Source of the DNA: Streptomyces sp. NBRC 110035 | GTDB taxonomy: Bacteria; Actinomycetota; Actinomycetes; Streptomycetales; Streptomycetaceae | Reading direction: 5' to 3' | Assembly (NCBI RefSeq): GCF_000829695.1 | Contig: NZ_BBNN01000030.1 | Span: forward strand, 221,021-253,689 | DNA length: 32,669 bases | Part shown: piece after piece, positions 1 to 8,265 of the stretch | Layout: each line of letters starts with the position of its first letter | Position numbering within the stretch: position 1 is the first letter of the stretch | Program-made: the position numbers and the translations under genes | Notes under the pieces: generated by a model | Seen by the model: only the letters and a program-made list of their open reading frames with translations | Databases searched by the model: none | What the model was told of the DNA's origin: nothing

Positions 1-143
1 CGTGCTCCCGTGGGCCGGCGGGGACGCCGGCACTTCCGTCGGCCGGCCGGGACACACGGCCCCGCGGGCATCCGCACCCCGCCGACGGGGAACCGCACAC
101 CGGCGGGGCGGGTGCCCCGGGGCCGGCTGTCGGCGGACCGCCG

Positions 144-149
144 TAGACT
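144..149 (+). promoter_or_regulatory. Candidate -10 box of dnaG (possible leaderless start)
   Basis: TAGACT fits the Streptomyces TANNNT -10 pattern and ends 6 nt before the GTG start of dnaG, so transcription could begin at or beside the start codon. No purine-rich ribosome binding site is visible between this box and the GTG, which agrees with a leaderless mRNA. No convincing -35 box is seen. The rest of positions 1-155 holds no gene I can support. Confidence 0.3.
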
Positions 150-155
150 TCACGC

Positions 156-2096
156 GTGGCTGGGCGGATCAACGACGAGGACGTGAAGGCGGTACGGGAC
201 GCGGTCCCGATCGACGCCGTGGTGTCCGAGTACCTCCAGCTCAAGGGTGCGGGCGGCGGGAACCTCAAGGGCCTGTGCCCCTTCCACGACGAGAAGTCGC
301 CCTCCTTCCAGGTGAGTCCGAGCAAGGGGTTCTTCCACTGCTTCGGCTGCCAGGAGGGCGGCGACACCATCACGTTCGTGATGAAGATCGACCACCTCTC
401 CTTCTCCGAGGCGGTCGAGCGGCTCGCCGCCCAGGCCGGCATCACCCTGCGCTACGAGGAGGGCGGGTACAACCCCGCCCACCAGCGCGGCGAGCGCATC
501 CGTCTGGTCGAGGCCCACCAGATCGCCGCCGAGTGGTACACGGAACAGCTCGCGACCTCCGCCGAGGCGGACACCGGCCGCACCTTCCTCGCCGAGCGCG
601 GCTTCGACCAGGGCGCCGCACAGCACTTCTCCGTCGGCTACAGCCCCCAGGGCTGGGACCACCTCACCCGCTTCCTGCGCGGCAAGGGCTTCACCGACAA
701 GGAGCTGATCCTCTCCGGCCTCTCCCAGGACGGCCGCCGCGGTCCGATCGACCGCTTCCGCGGCCGCCTGATGTGGCCCATCCGCGACATCGCCGGCGAC
801 GTCGTCGGCTTCGGCGCCCGCAAGCTCTACGAGTCGGACAACGGACCGAAGTACCTCAACACCCCCGACACGGCGATCTACAAGAAGTCCCACGTCCTCT
901 ACGGCATCGACCTGGCGAAGAAGGACATCGCGAAGTCGTCCCGCGCGGTCGTCGTCGAGGGGTACACCGACGTCATGGCCTGCCACCTGGCCGGGGTCAC
1001 CACCGCCATCGCGACCTGCGGCACCGCGTTCGGCACCGACCACATCAAGATCCTGCGCCGGCTGCTGATGGACAACGGCTCGGCCCGAGTGATCTTCACC
1101 TTCGACGGTGACTCGGCCGGACAGAAGGCAGCCCTGCGCGCCTTCGAGGACGACCAGAAATTCGCCGCCGAGACCTACATCGCCATCGCGCCCGACGGCA
1201 TGGACCCCTGCGACCTGCGCCTCGCCAAGGGCGACGACGCGGTCGCCGACCTCGCCGAACCGCGCACCCCGCTCTTCGAGTTCGCGCTGCGCCACATCGT
1301 GGGCCGCTACGACCTGGACACCCCGGCCGGCCGGGCCGCCGCCCTCGACGAGGCCGCCCCCGTCGTCGCCCGCATCAAGAACAGCGGCGCCCAGCACGAG
1401 GTCGCCGTCCAGCTCGCGGGCATGCTCGGCATCCTCGACACCCAGTTCGTGGTCAAGCGGGTGGCGCAGCTCGCCCGCTGGGCCCGCGACCGCGGCGGAA
1501 AGGGCCCCGCCCCCGACCGGCAGCAGCGCGGCGGGGGCGGCGGTGGTGGCCCGCAGCAGTACGGCTCCGCCCCGGCACCGGCCCTCCCGCGCGGCCCCGC
1601 GCTCAACCTGCGCAACCCCGTCTTCGCCACCGAACGCGAACTGCTCAAGCTCGCCCTCCAGCGCCCCGAACTGGTCTCCCCGGCCTTCGACGCGTACGGC
1701 CTCGACGAGTTCACCGCCCCGGTGTACGCGGCGGTGCGCCAGGCCGTCCTGGACGCGGGCGGCGCCGAATCCGGCGTCCCCGACCCGCAGGACTATCTGG
1801 TCCGCGTCCGGGAGGCCGCCCCCGACGACGCCGTCCGTGCCATGGTCACCGAACTCGCCGTCGAGGCGATCATGCTGCACCGGGGCGTCAAGGAGGTCGA
1901 CGAGACGTACGCGGGCGCCCAGCTGGTCACCGTCCGCCGCCGCGCCGTCGAGCGCCGCATCCGTGAGATCACCGGCCGGCTGACCCGCGTCGCCTCCCAG
2001 GGCGACCCGGCCGAACTGGCCTCCGTGCAGAACGAACTGTGGGTCCTCCAGCAGTACGACCAGGCCCTGCGCGAACACGGCGCGGCGGCGCTGTAG
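156..2096 (+). CDS. dnaG: DNA primase DnaG
   Basis: Synthesises RNA primers for replication and works with the replicative helicase at the fork. The 646-residue product starts with a CHC2 zinc-binding domain: C41, H44 (CPFH) and C62, C65 (HCFGC). The catalytic core follows with a Toprim domain: EGYTD with E268 around 267-273, and FDGDSAG with D317 and D319 near 316-322. A Gly/Pro/Gln-rich linker (about 450-480) leads to a C-terminal helicase-interaction domain. The length is normal for actinobacterial primases. The GTG start gives the expected N-terminus just before the zinc domain; there is no clear Shine-Dalgarno sequence. A hrd-type sigma gene follows on the same strand after a 255-bp gap, an arrangement I recall for Streptomyces hrdA. 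Confidence 0.97.
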   Translation: MAGRINDEDVKAVRDAVPIDAVVSEYLQLKGAGGGNLKGLCPFHDEKSPSFQVSPSKGFFHCFGCQEGGDTITFVMKIDHLSFSEAVERLAAQAGITLRYEEGGYNPAHQRGERIRLVEAHQIAAEWYTEQLATSAEADTGRTFLAERGFDQGAAQHFSVGYSPQGWDHLTRFLRGKGFTDKELILSGLSQDGRRGPIDRFRGRLMWPIRDIAGDVVGFGARKLYESDNGPKYLNTPDTAIYKKSHVLYGIDLAKKDIAKSSRAVVVEGYTDVMACHLAGVTTAIATCGTAFGTDHIKILRRLLMDNGSARVIFTFDGDSAGQKAALRAFEDDQKFAAETYIAIAPDGMDPCDLRLAKGDDAVADLAEPRTPLFEFALRHIVGRYDLDTPAGRAAALDEAAPVVARIKNSGAQHEVAVQLAGMLGILDTQFVVKRVAQLARWARDRGGKGPAPDRQQRGGGGGGGPQQYGSAPAPALPRGPALNLRNPVFATERELLKLALQRPELVSPAFDAYGLDEFTAPVYAAVRQAVLDAGGAESGVPDPQDYLVRVREAAPDDAVRAMVTELAVEAIMLHRGVKEVDETYAGAQLVTVRRRAVERRIREITGRLTRVASQGDPAELASVQNELWVLQQYDQALREHGAAAL

Positions 2097-2166
2097 GCAG
2101 TCCGTAACCGCCGGGTCACCGCGCGGAAGCAAAAAGTCGTCGCACGCCTCTCGTGGGGAGGATGTG

Positions 2167-2189
2167 CCGTACCCCACACTGGGGTGCGG
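2167..2189 (+). terminator. Hairpin downstream of dnaG
   Basis: The arms CCGTACCCC and GGGGTGCGG form a 9-bp stem (one G-T pair) around the loop ACACT, about 70 nt after the dnaG stop. It has no T-run, which is usual for Streptomyces terminators. It could instead be a leader structure of the downstream sigma gene. Confidence 0.4.
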
Positions 2190-2212
2190 TGCCCGAGTCC
2201 TCGGAGCGCGGC

Positions 2213-2233
2213 CGACCCGTCCCCGACGGGTCG
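2213..2233 (+). other. Second hairpin in the dnaG-hrdA gap
   Basis: CGACCCGT and ACGGGTCG form a perfect 8-bp stem around CCCCG. It sits about 120 nt upstream of the chosen hrdA start, so it is probably part of the sigma-gene leader or a second terminator. No clear promoter boxes are visible in 2097-2351. Confidence 0.35.
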
Positions 2234-2351
2234 CGGACCCCCGCGGCTGCGCTCGTCGCGTACGGGACGAACAGCGGCAAGGCCGCCGACTCCGTCCCCG
2301 AAGTACCGCTGCCGCCCCCCCTCGGCAGCGATCATCCTGGAGGTCGCCCCG

Positions 2352-3509
2352 GTGCAGACCCAGATCCAGACCCTCGCCCAGTCCGCCGCGCGTACGGCCG
2401 GTGCGCGGCCCGACGCGGACGTCCTGGTGGCGGTGCCCGCGCAGAGCCGGGCCGCACATCACCCCGAGACGGAGGGCGAACCCTCGTCCGAGGCTCTTGA
2501 ACCGGGGGGCCCGGCGGACCCTGCGGACCCTGCGGACCCTGCGGACCCGGTGGACCCGGTGGAGGCGGCCCCGCCGCCGGTGCGTGCCGAGTCAGGCAGC
2601 CCCTCCTCGGACCTGTTCCGCCAGTACCTGCGGGAGATCGGCCGCATCCCGCTGCTCACCGCGGCCGAGGAGGTCGAGCTCGCCTGCCGTGTCGAGGCCG
2701 GACTGTTCGCCGAGGAGAAGCTGCGGCTCGCCTCCGACCTGGACAGCAGGCTCGCCCTCGACCTGGACCGGCTCGTCGTCATGGGCCGGATGGCCAAGCG
2801 GCGGCTGATCGAGGCCAACCTGCGGCTCGTCGTCTCCGTCGCCAAACGGTACGTGGGCCGCGGGCTGACCATGCTGGACCTGGTGCAGGAGGGCAACCTC
2901 GGCCTGATCCGGGCCGTGGAGAAGTTCGACTACGCGCGCGGCTACAAGTTCTCCACCTACGCCACCTGGTGGATCCGCCAGGCCATGTCCCGCGCGCTCG
3001 CCGACCAGGCCCGCACCATCCGCGTCCCCGTGCACGTCGTCGAACTCATCAACCGCGTCGTCCGCGTCCAGCGCCGCATGCTCCAGGAGCGAGGCAGTGA
3101 ACCCACCGCGGACGAGGTCGCCGCCCAGCTCGGCCTGACCCCCGAGCGGGTCGGCGAGGTGCTGCGGCTCGCCCAGGAACCCGTCTCCCTGCACGCTCCG
3201 GTGGGCGAGGAGGACGACGTCGCCCTCGGCGACCTCATCGAGGACGGCGACGCCGCGAGCCCCGTCGAGTCGGCCGCGTTCCTGCTGCTGAGGGAGCACC
3301 TGGAGGCGGTCCTGTCGACGCTGGGGGAGCGTGAGCGCAAGGTCGTCCAACTCCGCTACGGCCTGGTCGACGGACGGCCCCGCACCCTGGAGGAGATAGG
3401 CCGCATCTTCGGCGTCACCCGCGAGCGCATACGCCAGATCGAGTCCAAGACCCTCGGCAAACTCCGCGACCACACCTTCGCCGACCAACTGCGGGGCTAC
3501 CTGGAGTGA
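2352..3509 (+). CDS. hrdA: RNA polymerase principal-type sigma factor, probably HrdA
   Basis: A sigma-70 family group 1/2 factor that directs RNA polymerase to -10/-35 promoters. From the GTG at 2352 it has 385 residues: region 1.2 (about 86-120, LFRQYLREIGRIPLL), region 2 (about 150-225, including the 2.4 stretch FSTYATWWIRQA), region 3 (about 230-305) and region 4 with the helix-turn-helix (about 323-372, EEIGRIFGVTRERIRQIES). The start was chosen because TGGAGG lies about 8 nt upstream; a longer in-frame GTG at 2184 lacks a ribosome binding site. The N-terminus is a short disordered segment with DPA repeats instead of the long acidic region of HrdB. The position after dnaG matches my memory of S. 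coelicolor hrdA. HrdC or HrdD is possible, but the context favours HrdA. Confidence 0.85.
   Translation: MQTQIQTLAQSAARTAGARPDADVLVAVPAQSRAAHHPETEGEPSSEALEPGGPADPADPADPADPVDPVEAAPPPVRAESGSPSSDLFRQYLREIGRIPLLTAAEEVELACRVEAGLFAEEKLRLASDLDSRLALDLDRLVVMGRMAKRRLIEANLRLVVSVAKRYVGRGLTMLDLVQEGNLGLIRAVEKFDYARGYKFSTYATWWIRQAMSRALADQARTIRVPVHVVELINRVVRVQRRMLQERGSEPTADEVAAQLGLTPERVGEVLRLAQEPVSLHAPVGEEDDVALGDLIEDGDAASPVESAAFLLLREHLEAVLSTLGERERKVVQLRYGLVDGRPRTLEEIGRIFGVTRERIRQIESKTLGKLRDHTFADQLRGYLE
2514..2558 (+). repeat. Five tandem 9-bp units inside hrdA
   Basis: Three perfect GCGGACCCT units are followed by GCGGACCCG and GTGGACCCG, encoding a run of (A/V)DP in the disordered N-terminus of the sigma factor. 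Copy-number change would be in frame (3 residues per unit), so the length may vary between strains. Confidence 0.9.
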
Positions 3510-3684
3510 GGCCGAGGCCATGGCGGCGATCGTCCGCTCGTGGCTCGGGTCCACGCGCACCACGGACCACAGGCGTAGAGGGAGTACGCGTTTTCACCGA
3601 CGCCGAACCCGCCGCATTCTGCCGTCGTCCTTCTCACGTGACCTTGGTACCGATGTGCCGGGGACAGGTCTTCGAGGAGTGGGA

Positions 3685-4419
3685 ATGCGCGTGAACGGAT
3701 TACGGCGGGTTCCGGCGGTCGTGGCGGTGCTGGCGACGGCGGCACTGCTGGCCGGCTGCGGAGGCGGCGACGAGGGGTCCGCGGACGGCGGGGCCGGTGC
3801 CGCGGCCGAGGGCTCGGGGAAGGGGACACAGAAGAAGGCGGGCGGCCCGCTGGACGCGGCCGGTCTGGAGAGCGCGGCGGTCGCGGAAGCGGACCTGCCC
3901 GACTACACCTTCACCGTCTTCAAACAGGGCACCGTCCTCGGCAGCAAGGGCGAACCGGCCGACCCGGCGGTCTGCCAGCCCATGGAGGACATCCGGCTGC
4001 GCTCCCCCGAACCGGAGCCGGCCGCTGCGGCGGCCCGCTCCGTCCACCCGAAGACGGACACGAAGGCCACCACGATCGAGCTGTACGCCTACGACAAGGC
4101 CGCCGACGCCGGGGAACTCCTCACCCGCGTCCGCGAGGCGACGAAATCCTGTACCGGATACAAGGACGAGCTGGGCCTGCGGCCGACCGTCACCGCCCTC
4201 CCCGACCCCGACCCCGACCCCGGTCCGGGCGACGAGGCGGTCGCCTACAAGCGGGAGTCGTCGGGCACGGCGTTCTGGTACCAGGTGGTGCGCAGTGGCT
4301 CCCACGTCGCCGTCTTCGGCCGGCAGGGCCTGGCCGCGCACAAGCGCGCGGGCGTCGTACCGGACGAGGTGATCACCGTCCAGCTGAGGAAGCAGACGGA
4401 GACGGCCGGGACGGGCTGA
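3685..4419 (+). CDS. Secreted lipoprotein, function unknown
   Basis: The 244-residue product begins MRVNGLRRV, has a hydrophobic segment and ends its signal peptide with the lipobox LLAGC followed by GGGD. It is therefore probably exported, lipid-modified and anchored outside the membrane. A low-complexity Gly/Ala/Lys linker (about 25-55) leads to a folded part. Two cysteines there (QPMEDIR context near VCQP, and KSCTGYKD) may form a disulfide. I recognise no catalytic motif; the style resembles Streptomyces solute-binding-like lipoproteins. The ATG at 3685 was chosen because GAGGAG lies 5 nt upstream; an in-frame extension to 3520 would place non-signal sequence before the signal peptide. 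It is the last + strand gene before a bidirectional terminator. Confidence 0.85.
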   Translation: MRVNGLRRVPAVVAVLATAALLAGCGGGDEGSADGGAGAAAEGSGKGTQKKAGGPLDAAGLESAAVAEADLPDYTFTVFKQGTVLGSKGEPADPAVCQPMEDIRLRSPEPEPAAAAARSVHPKTDTKATTIELYAYDKAADAGELLTRVREATKSCTGYKDELGLRPTVTALPDPDPDPGPGDEAVAYKRESSGTAFWYQVVRSGSHVAVFGRQGLAAHKRAGVVPDEVITVQLRKQTETAGTG

Positions 4420-4421
4420 GC

Positions 4422-4455
4422 GCCGGCGGCGTCACGCTGCCGTGACGCCGCCGGC
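4422..4455. terminator. Bidirectional terminator
   Basis: Perfect 15-bp inverted repeat (arm GCCGGCGGCGTCACG) around the tetraloop CTGC. It lies between the stop of the lipoprotein gene (+) and the stop of the ABC exporter gene (-), so it can serve both converging transcripts. Confidence 0.9.
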
Positions 4456-4469
4456 CGGGCACGGGCCCG

Positions 4470-6398
4470 TCAGTCCACCTCCACTGCCGCCTGCGCGAAC
4501 TGCGCCCGGTACAACCGGGCGTAGGCTCCGCCGGCCGCCAGCAGCTTCTCGTGGGCGCCCTGTTCGACGATCGAGCCGTTCTCCATGACGAGGATCGTGT
4601 CCGCGTCCCGGATCGTGGAGAGCCGGTGTGCGATGACGAACGACGTCCGCCCGTGGGCCAGTCCGGCCATCCCCTTCTGGATCAGCACCTCGGTCCGGGT
4701 GTCCACGGAACTCGTCGCCTCGTCCAGCACCAGGATCACCGGATCGGACAGGAACGCCCGCGCGATGGTGATGAGCTGCTTCTCACCGGAGCTGACCCCG
4801 CTGCCCTCGTCGTCGATCACCGTGTCGTACCCGTCCGGCAGCGTGCGGACGAACCGGTCGGCGTGGGCCGCCCGCGCCGCCTCCTCGATCTCCTCGCGGG
4901 TGACCTTCCGCGAGGCGCCGTACGCGATGTTCTCCGCGATGGTGCCGCCGAACAGCCAGGTGTCCTGGAGCACCATGCCGACCCCGGCCCGCAGCTCGTC
5001 CCGGGACATGCGCGCGATGTCGACGCCGTCGAGCGTGATGCGCCCGCCGGACACCTCGTAGAACCGCATCAGCAGGTTCACCAGCGTCGTCTTGCCCGCG
5101 CCGGTCGGGCCGACGATCGCGACCGTCTGACCCGGCTCCACCGTGAGCGACAGGTCCTCGATCAGCGGTTTCTCCGGCTCGTACCGGAACGAGACGTGCT
5201 CCAGCGCCACCCGCCCGCGCAGCTCGGCCGGCTTCTCGGCCGGCGAGAGGTCGGCCCCCTGCTCCTCGGCGTCGAGCAGCTCGAAGACCCGCTCCGCCGA
5301 GGCGACACCCGACTGCACCAGGTTCGCCATCGAGGCGACCTGCGTCAGCGGCATCGAGAACTGCCGCGAGTACTGGATGAACGCCTGCACGTCGCCGATG
5401 GACAGCGCGCCCGACGCGACCCGCAGCCCGCCGACGACCGCCACCAGCACGTAGTTGAGGTTCGACACGAAGAGCATCAGCGGCTGCATGACGCCGCTGT
5501 TGAACTGCGCCTTGAAACCGGCCTCGTACAGCGCGTCGTTCTCCTCGGCGAACCGCTTCGCCGACTCCTCCTGGCGCCCGAACACCTTCACCAGGGTGTG
5601 TCCGGTGTACATCTCCTCGATGTGCGCGTTGAGCTTTCCCGTCGTACGCCACTGCTGCACGAAGTGCGGCTGCGACCGCTTGCCCACGCGGGTGGCGACC
5701 ACGAACGACAGCGGCACCGTCACCAGCGCCACCAGCGCGAGGATCCAGGACACGTAGAACATCATCGCCAGCACCCCGATGATGGTCAGCAGCGAGTTGA
5801 TCAGCTGGCCCATCGTCTGCTGGAGCGTCTGCCCGAGGTTGTCGATGTCGTTGGTCGCCCGGCTCAGCACCTCACCGCGCTGCCGCTTGTCGAAGTACGA
5901 CAGCGGCAGCCGCGACAGCTTCGTCTGCACGTCCTCACGCATCCGGTACATGGTGCGGTTCACGGCGCCGTTGACCAGCCGCGTCGCCACCGCCATCAGC
6001 AGGCCGGCGACCACGAACACCGCCAGGGCGAGCAACAGGACGTTGCCCACGGCCGTGAAGTCGATGCCCTCGCCCGGCGTGAAGTCGGTGCCGCGGAGCA
6101 TGTCCGCGACACCGCCCTCACCGCGCTCCCGCATCGACTCCAGCACCTGCTCCTTGGTGGCCCCGGCCGGCATGTCCCGTCCGACGATGCCCGCGAAGAC
6201 CAGGTCGGTCGCCCGGCCGAGGATCTTCGGCCCGATCACGCTGAGCCCCACGCTCAGCACCACGCAGGCCAGCAGCCCGTAGAGGGTCAGGCGTTCCGGC
6301 CCGAACCGCCTGACGAGCCGTGTGCCCGACTCCTTGAAATGCAGCGACTGGTGGTCGGGGCCCGCCCCGGCCCCGGCCCGCGCCATGGCCCCGGCCAT
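4470..6398 (-). CDS. ABC exporter half-transporter, subunit with consensus Walker B/H-loop
   Basis: This 642-residue type I exporter subunit has a six-helix membrane domain (about 30-370) and a C-terminal ATPase domain. Visible motifs are Walker A GPTGAGKTT, Q-loop LQDTW, Walker B LVLDEATSSVD with the catalytic Glu, and H-loop IAHRLST. The signature motif is degenerate: VSSGEKQ in place of LSGGQ. The start MAGAMARAG at 6398 overlaps the upstream gene's TGA in ATGA, so translation is coupled. Read with its partner, it forms a heterodimer with one working and one degenerate ATP site, as in TM287/288 or BmrC/D. The substrate cannot be told from sequence; drugs or lipids are usual for the family. 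Confidence 0.93.
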   Translation of the reverse strand: MAGAMARAGAGAGPDHQSLHFKESGTRLVRRFGPERLTLYGLLACVVLSVGLSVIGPKILGRATDLVFAGIVGRDMPAGATKEQVLESMRERGEGGVADMLRGTDFTPGEGIDFTAVGNVLLLALAVFVVAGLLMAVATRLVNGAVNRTMYRMREDVQTKLSRLPLSYFDKRQRGEVLSRATNDIDNLGQTLQQTMGQLINSLLTIIGVLAMMFYVSWILALVALVTVPLSFVVATRVGKRSQPHFVQQWRTTGKLNAHIEEMYTGHTLVKVFGRQEESAKRFAEENDALYEAGFKAQFNSGVMQPLMLFVSNLNYVLVAVVGGLRVASGALSIGDVQAFIQYSRQFSMPLTQVASMANLVQSGVASAERVFELLDAEEQGADLSPAEKPAELRGRVALEHVSFRYEPEKPLIEDLSLTVEPGQTVAIVGPTGAGKTTLVNLLMRFYEVSGGRITLDGVDIARMSRDELRAGVGMVLQDTWLFGGTIAENIAYGASRKVTREEIEEAARAAHADRFVRTLPDGYDTVIDDEGSGVSSGEKQLITIARAFLSDPVILVLDEATSSVDTRTEVLIQKGMAGLAHGRTSFVIAHRLSTIRDADTILVMENGSIVEQGAHEKLLAAGGAYARLYRAQFAQAAVEVD

Positions 6399-8131
6399 CA
6401 GGCGGCCTCCGCTTCCGTCAGCTGGGAGAGCACGATCTCCCGGTAGGTCTCGTTGTCCGCCATCAGTTCGTGGTGCCGGCCGGTGCCGGCGACCCGGCCC
6501 CCGTCCAGGACCACGATCCGGTCGGCGTCCCGGATGGTCGCCACCCGCTGGGCGACGATCACCACCGTCGCATCGGCGGTCTCCTCGGCCAGGGCCGCCC
6601 GCAGTGCCGCGTCGGTCGCGTAGTCGAGCGCGGAGAAGGAGTCGTCGAAGAGATAGATCTCGGGACGCTGCACCAGCGTCCGTGCGATCGCGAGCCGTTG
6701 GCGCTGGCCGCCGGAGACGTTCGTCCCGCCCTGCGCGATCGGCGCGTCGAGCCCGCCCTCCAGCCGCTCCACGAACTCCCTGGCCTGCGCCACCTCCAGC
6801 GCGTGCCACAACGCGGCGTCCGTGGCGTCCGGACGGCCGTACCGCAGATTCGTCGCCACCGTCCCCGCGAACAGGTACGGCTTCTGCGGCACCATTCCGA
6901 CCGTCCTCGCGAGCAGCGCCGGATCGAGGTCCGCGACGGGTACGCCGTCCACCAGGACCTCGCCGTCGGTCGCGTCGAACAGCCGGGGGACCAGTCCGAG
7001 CAGCGTCGACTTGCCGCTTCCGGTCGAGCCGATGACGGCGGTGACCTCGCCCGGCCGGGCCACCAGGTCCACCGACTTCAGCACCGGCTCCTCGGCACCC
7101 GGGAAGCGGAAGCCGCCGCCCCGGATCTCCAGATGGCCGTGCCGGGGCAGCTCGGTGACGGGCGCGGCGGGCGGTACGACGCTGGAGGAGGTCTCCAGCA
7201 CCTCCTGGACGCGCTCGGCGCACACCTCGGCCCGCGGCACCATCATGAACATGAAGGTGGCCATCATCACGGCCATGACGATCTGCATCAGATAGGCGAG
7301 GAACGCGGTCAGGTCACCGATCTGCATGCCACCGCTGTCGATCCGGTGCGCGCCGAACCACACCACCGCGATCGACGACAGGTTCACCACCGTCATCACC
7401 ACGGGGAACATCAGCGCCAGCAGATTGCCGGTGCCGAGCGACACCTCGGTCAGCTCGGCGTTGGCCCTCCCGAACCGCCGCTGCTCGTAGGCGTCCCGGA
7501 CGAACGCCCGGATCACCCGGTTGCCGGTGATCTGCTCGCGCAGCACCCGGTTCACCGTGTCGAGCCGTTCCTGCATGGTCCGGAACAGCGGACGCAGCCG
7601 CCGCACGATCAGCGTCACCGAGACGCCCAGCACCGGCACCACCGCGACCAGCACCCCGGACAGCGGGACGTCCAGACCGAGCGCCATCACGATGCCGCCC
7701 AGACACATGATCGGTGCCGACACCATCAGCGTGAACGTCATCAGGGCCAGCATCTGGATCTGCTGGACGTCGTTCGTCGTACGGGTGATCAGCGAGGGCG
7801 CGCCGAAGTGGCCGACCTCACGCGCGGAGAACGACTGCACCCGGTCGAAGACGGCCCCGCGCACGTCCCGCCCGAGCGCCGCCGCGGTCCGGGCGCCGTA
7901 GTACACGGCAGCGACGTTGCACACGACCTGTGCCAGCGAGATGCCGATCATCAGGGCGCCGTGGGACAGGATGTAGCCGGTGTCCCCCTTGACGACACCC
8001 TCGTCGATGATGCCGGCGTTGAGGGTGGGCAGGTAGAGCGTGGCGCAGGTCTGCAGGAACTGCAGCAGCACCAGAAGGACGATGGGTCTTTTGTACGGCC
8101 GCAGGTAAGCCCGCAGTAGTCGTATCAGCAC
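6398..8131 (-). CDS. ABC exporter half-transporter, subunit with degenerate Walker B/H-loop
   Basis: This 577-residue subunit has an N-terminal six-helix membrane domain (about 15-300) and a C-terminal ATPase domain: Walker A GSTGSGKST, Q-loop VPQKPY and canonical signature VSGGQRQ. The Walker B LFDDSFSALD has Asp where the catalytic Glu is expected, and the H-loop VAQRVAT has Gln in place of His. These changes mark the degenerate site of heterodimeric exporters, complementary to the defect in the partner's signature motif. The GTG start at 8131 has only a weak GAGAG upstream. It is the first gene of the two-gene operon; its stop overlaps the partner's start. Confidence 0.93.
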   Translation of the reverse strand: MLIRLLRAYLRPYKRPIVLLVLLQFLQTCATLYLPTLNAGIIDEGVVKGDTGYILSHGALMIGISLAQVVCNVAAVYYGARTAAALGRDVRGAVFDRVQSFSAREVGHFGAPSLITRTTNDVQQIQMLALMTFTLMVSAPIMCLGGIVMALGLDVPLSGVLVAVVPVLGVSVTLIVRRLRPLFRTMQERLDTVNRVLREQITGNRVIRAFVRDAYEQRRFGRANAELTEVSLGTGNLLALMFPVVMTVVNLSSIAVVWFGAHRIDSGGMQIGDLTAFLAYLMQIVMAVMMATFMFMMVPRAEVCAERVQEVLETSSSVVPPAAPVTELPRHGHLEIRGGGFRFPGAEEPVLKSVDLVARPGEVTAVIGSTGSGKSTLLGLVPRLFDATDGEVLVDGVPVADLDPALLARTVGMVPQKPYLFAGTVATNLRYGRPDATDAALWHALEVAQAREFVERLEGGLDAPIAQGGTNVSGGQRQRLAIARTLVQRPEIYLFDDSFSALDYATDAALRAALAEETADATVVIVAQRVATIRDADRIVVLDGGRVAGTGRHHELMADNETYREIVLSQLTEAEAA

Positions 8132-8210
8132 GCTGAATCTCTCGGGTGGTCGGCGGGGGCCAGTGGTTGCCCCTGGCCCCTATCGTCGGACACTCCACCC
8201 GCGTTACTCC

Positions 8211-8228
8211 AACCGATTAAATCCGGTT
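8211..8228. promoter_or_regulatory. AT-rich imperfect dyad upstream of ABC exporter operon
   Basis: AACCGATTAAATCCGGTT has outer arms AACCG/CGGTT around an AT-rich centre, striking in this GC-rich DNA. It lies about 80 bp upstream of the GTG start of the exporter operon. On the - strand a TTGGAG follows next to it, which could be a -35 box. It may be an operator for a local repressor such as a MarR or TetR protein, but no regulator gene is adjacent. Confidence 0.3.
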
Positions 8229-8265
8229 CCGCGCGCCGCCGGTGCCCCCTTCGCAGCCTGTCCGG

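Noticed and set aside
150..2462. 770-codon open frame antisense to dnaG
   Set aside because: Typical long antisense frame of GC-rich coding DNA; the + strand frame has all primase motifs and correct codon bias.
4551..6446. 631-codon + strand frame across the first ABC exporter gene
   Set aside because: Mirror of the real - strand gene; its translation is rich in His, Arg and Gln without domains.
6398..7223. N-terminal extension of the first ABC exporter into the second gene
   Set aside because: It would overlap 800 bp of a clearly coding gene in another frame; the ATGA overlap at 6398 is the natural start.
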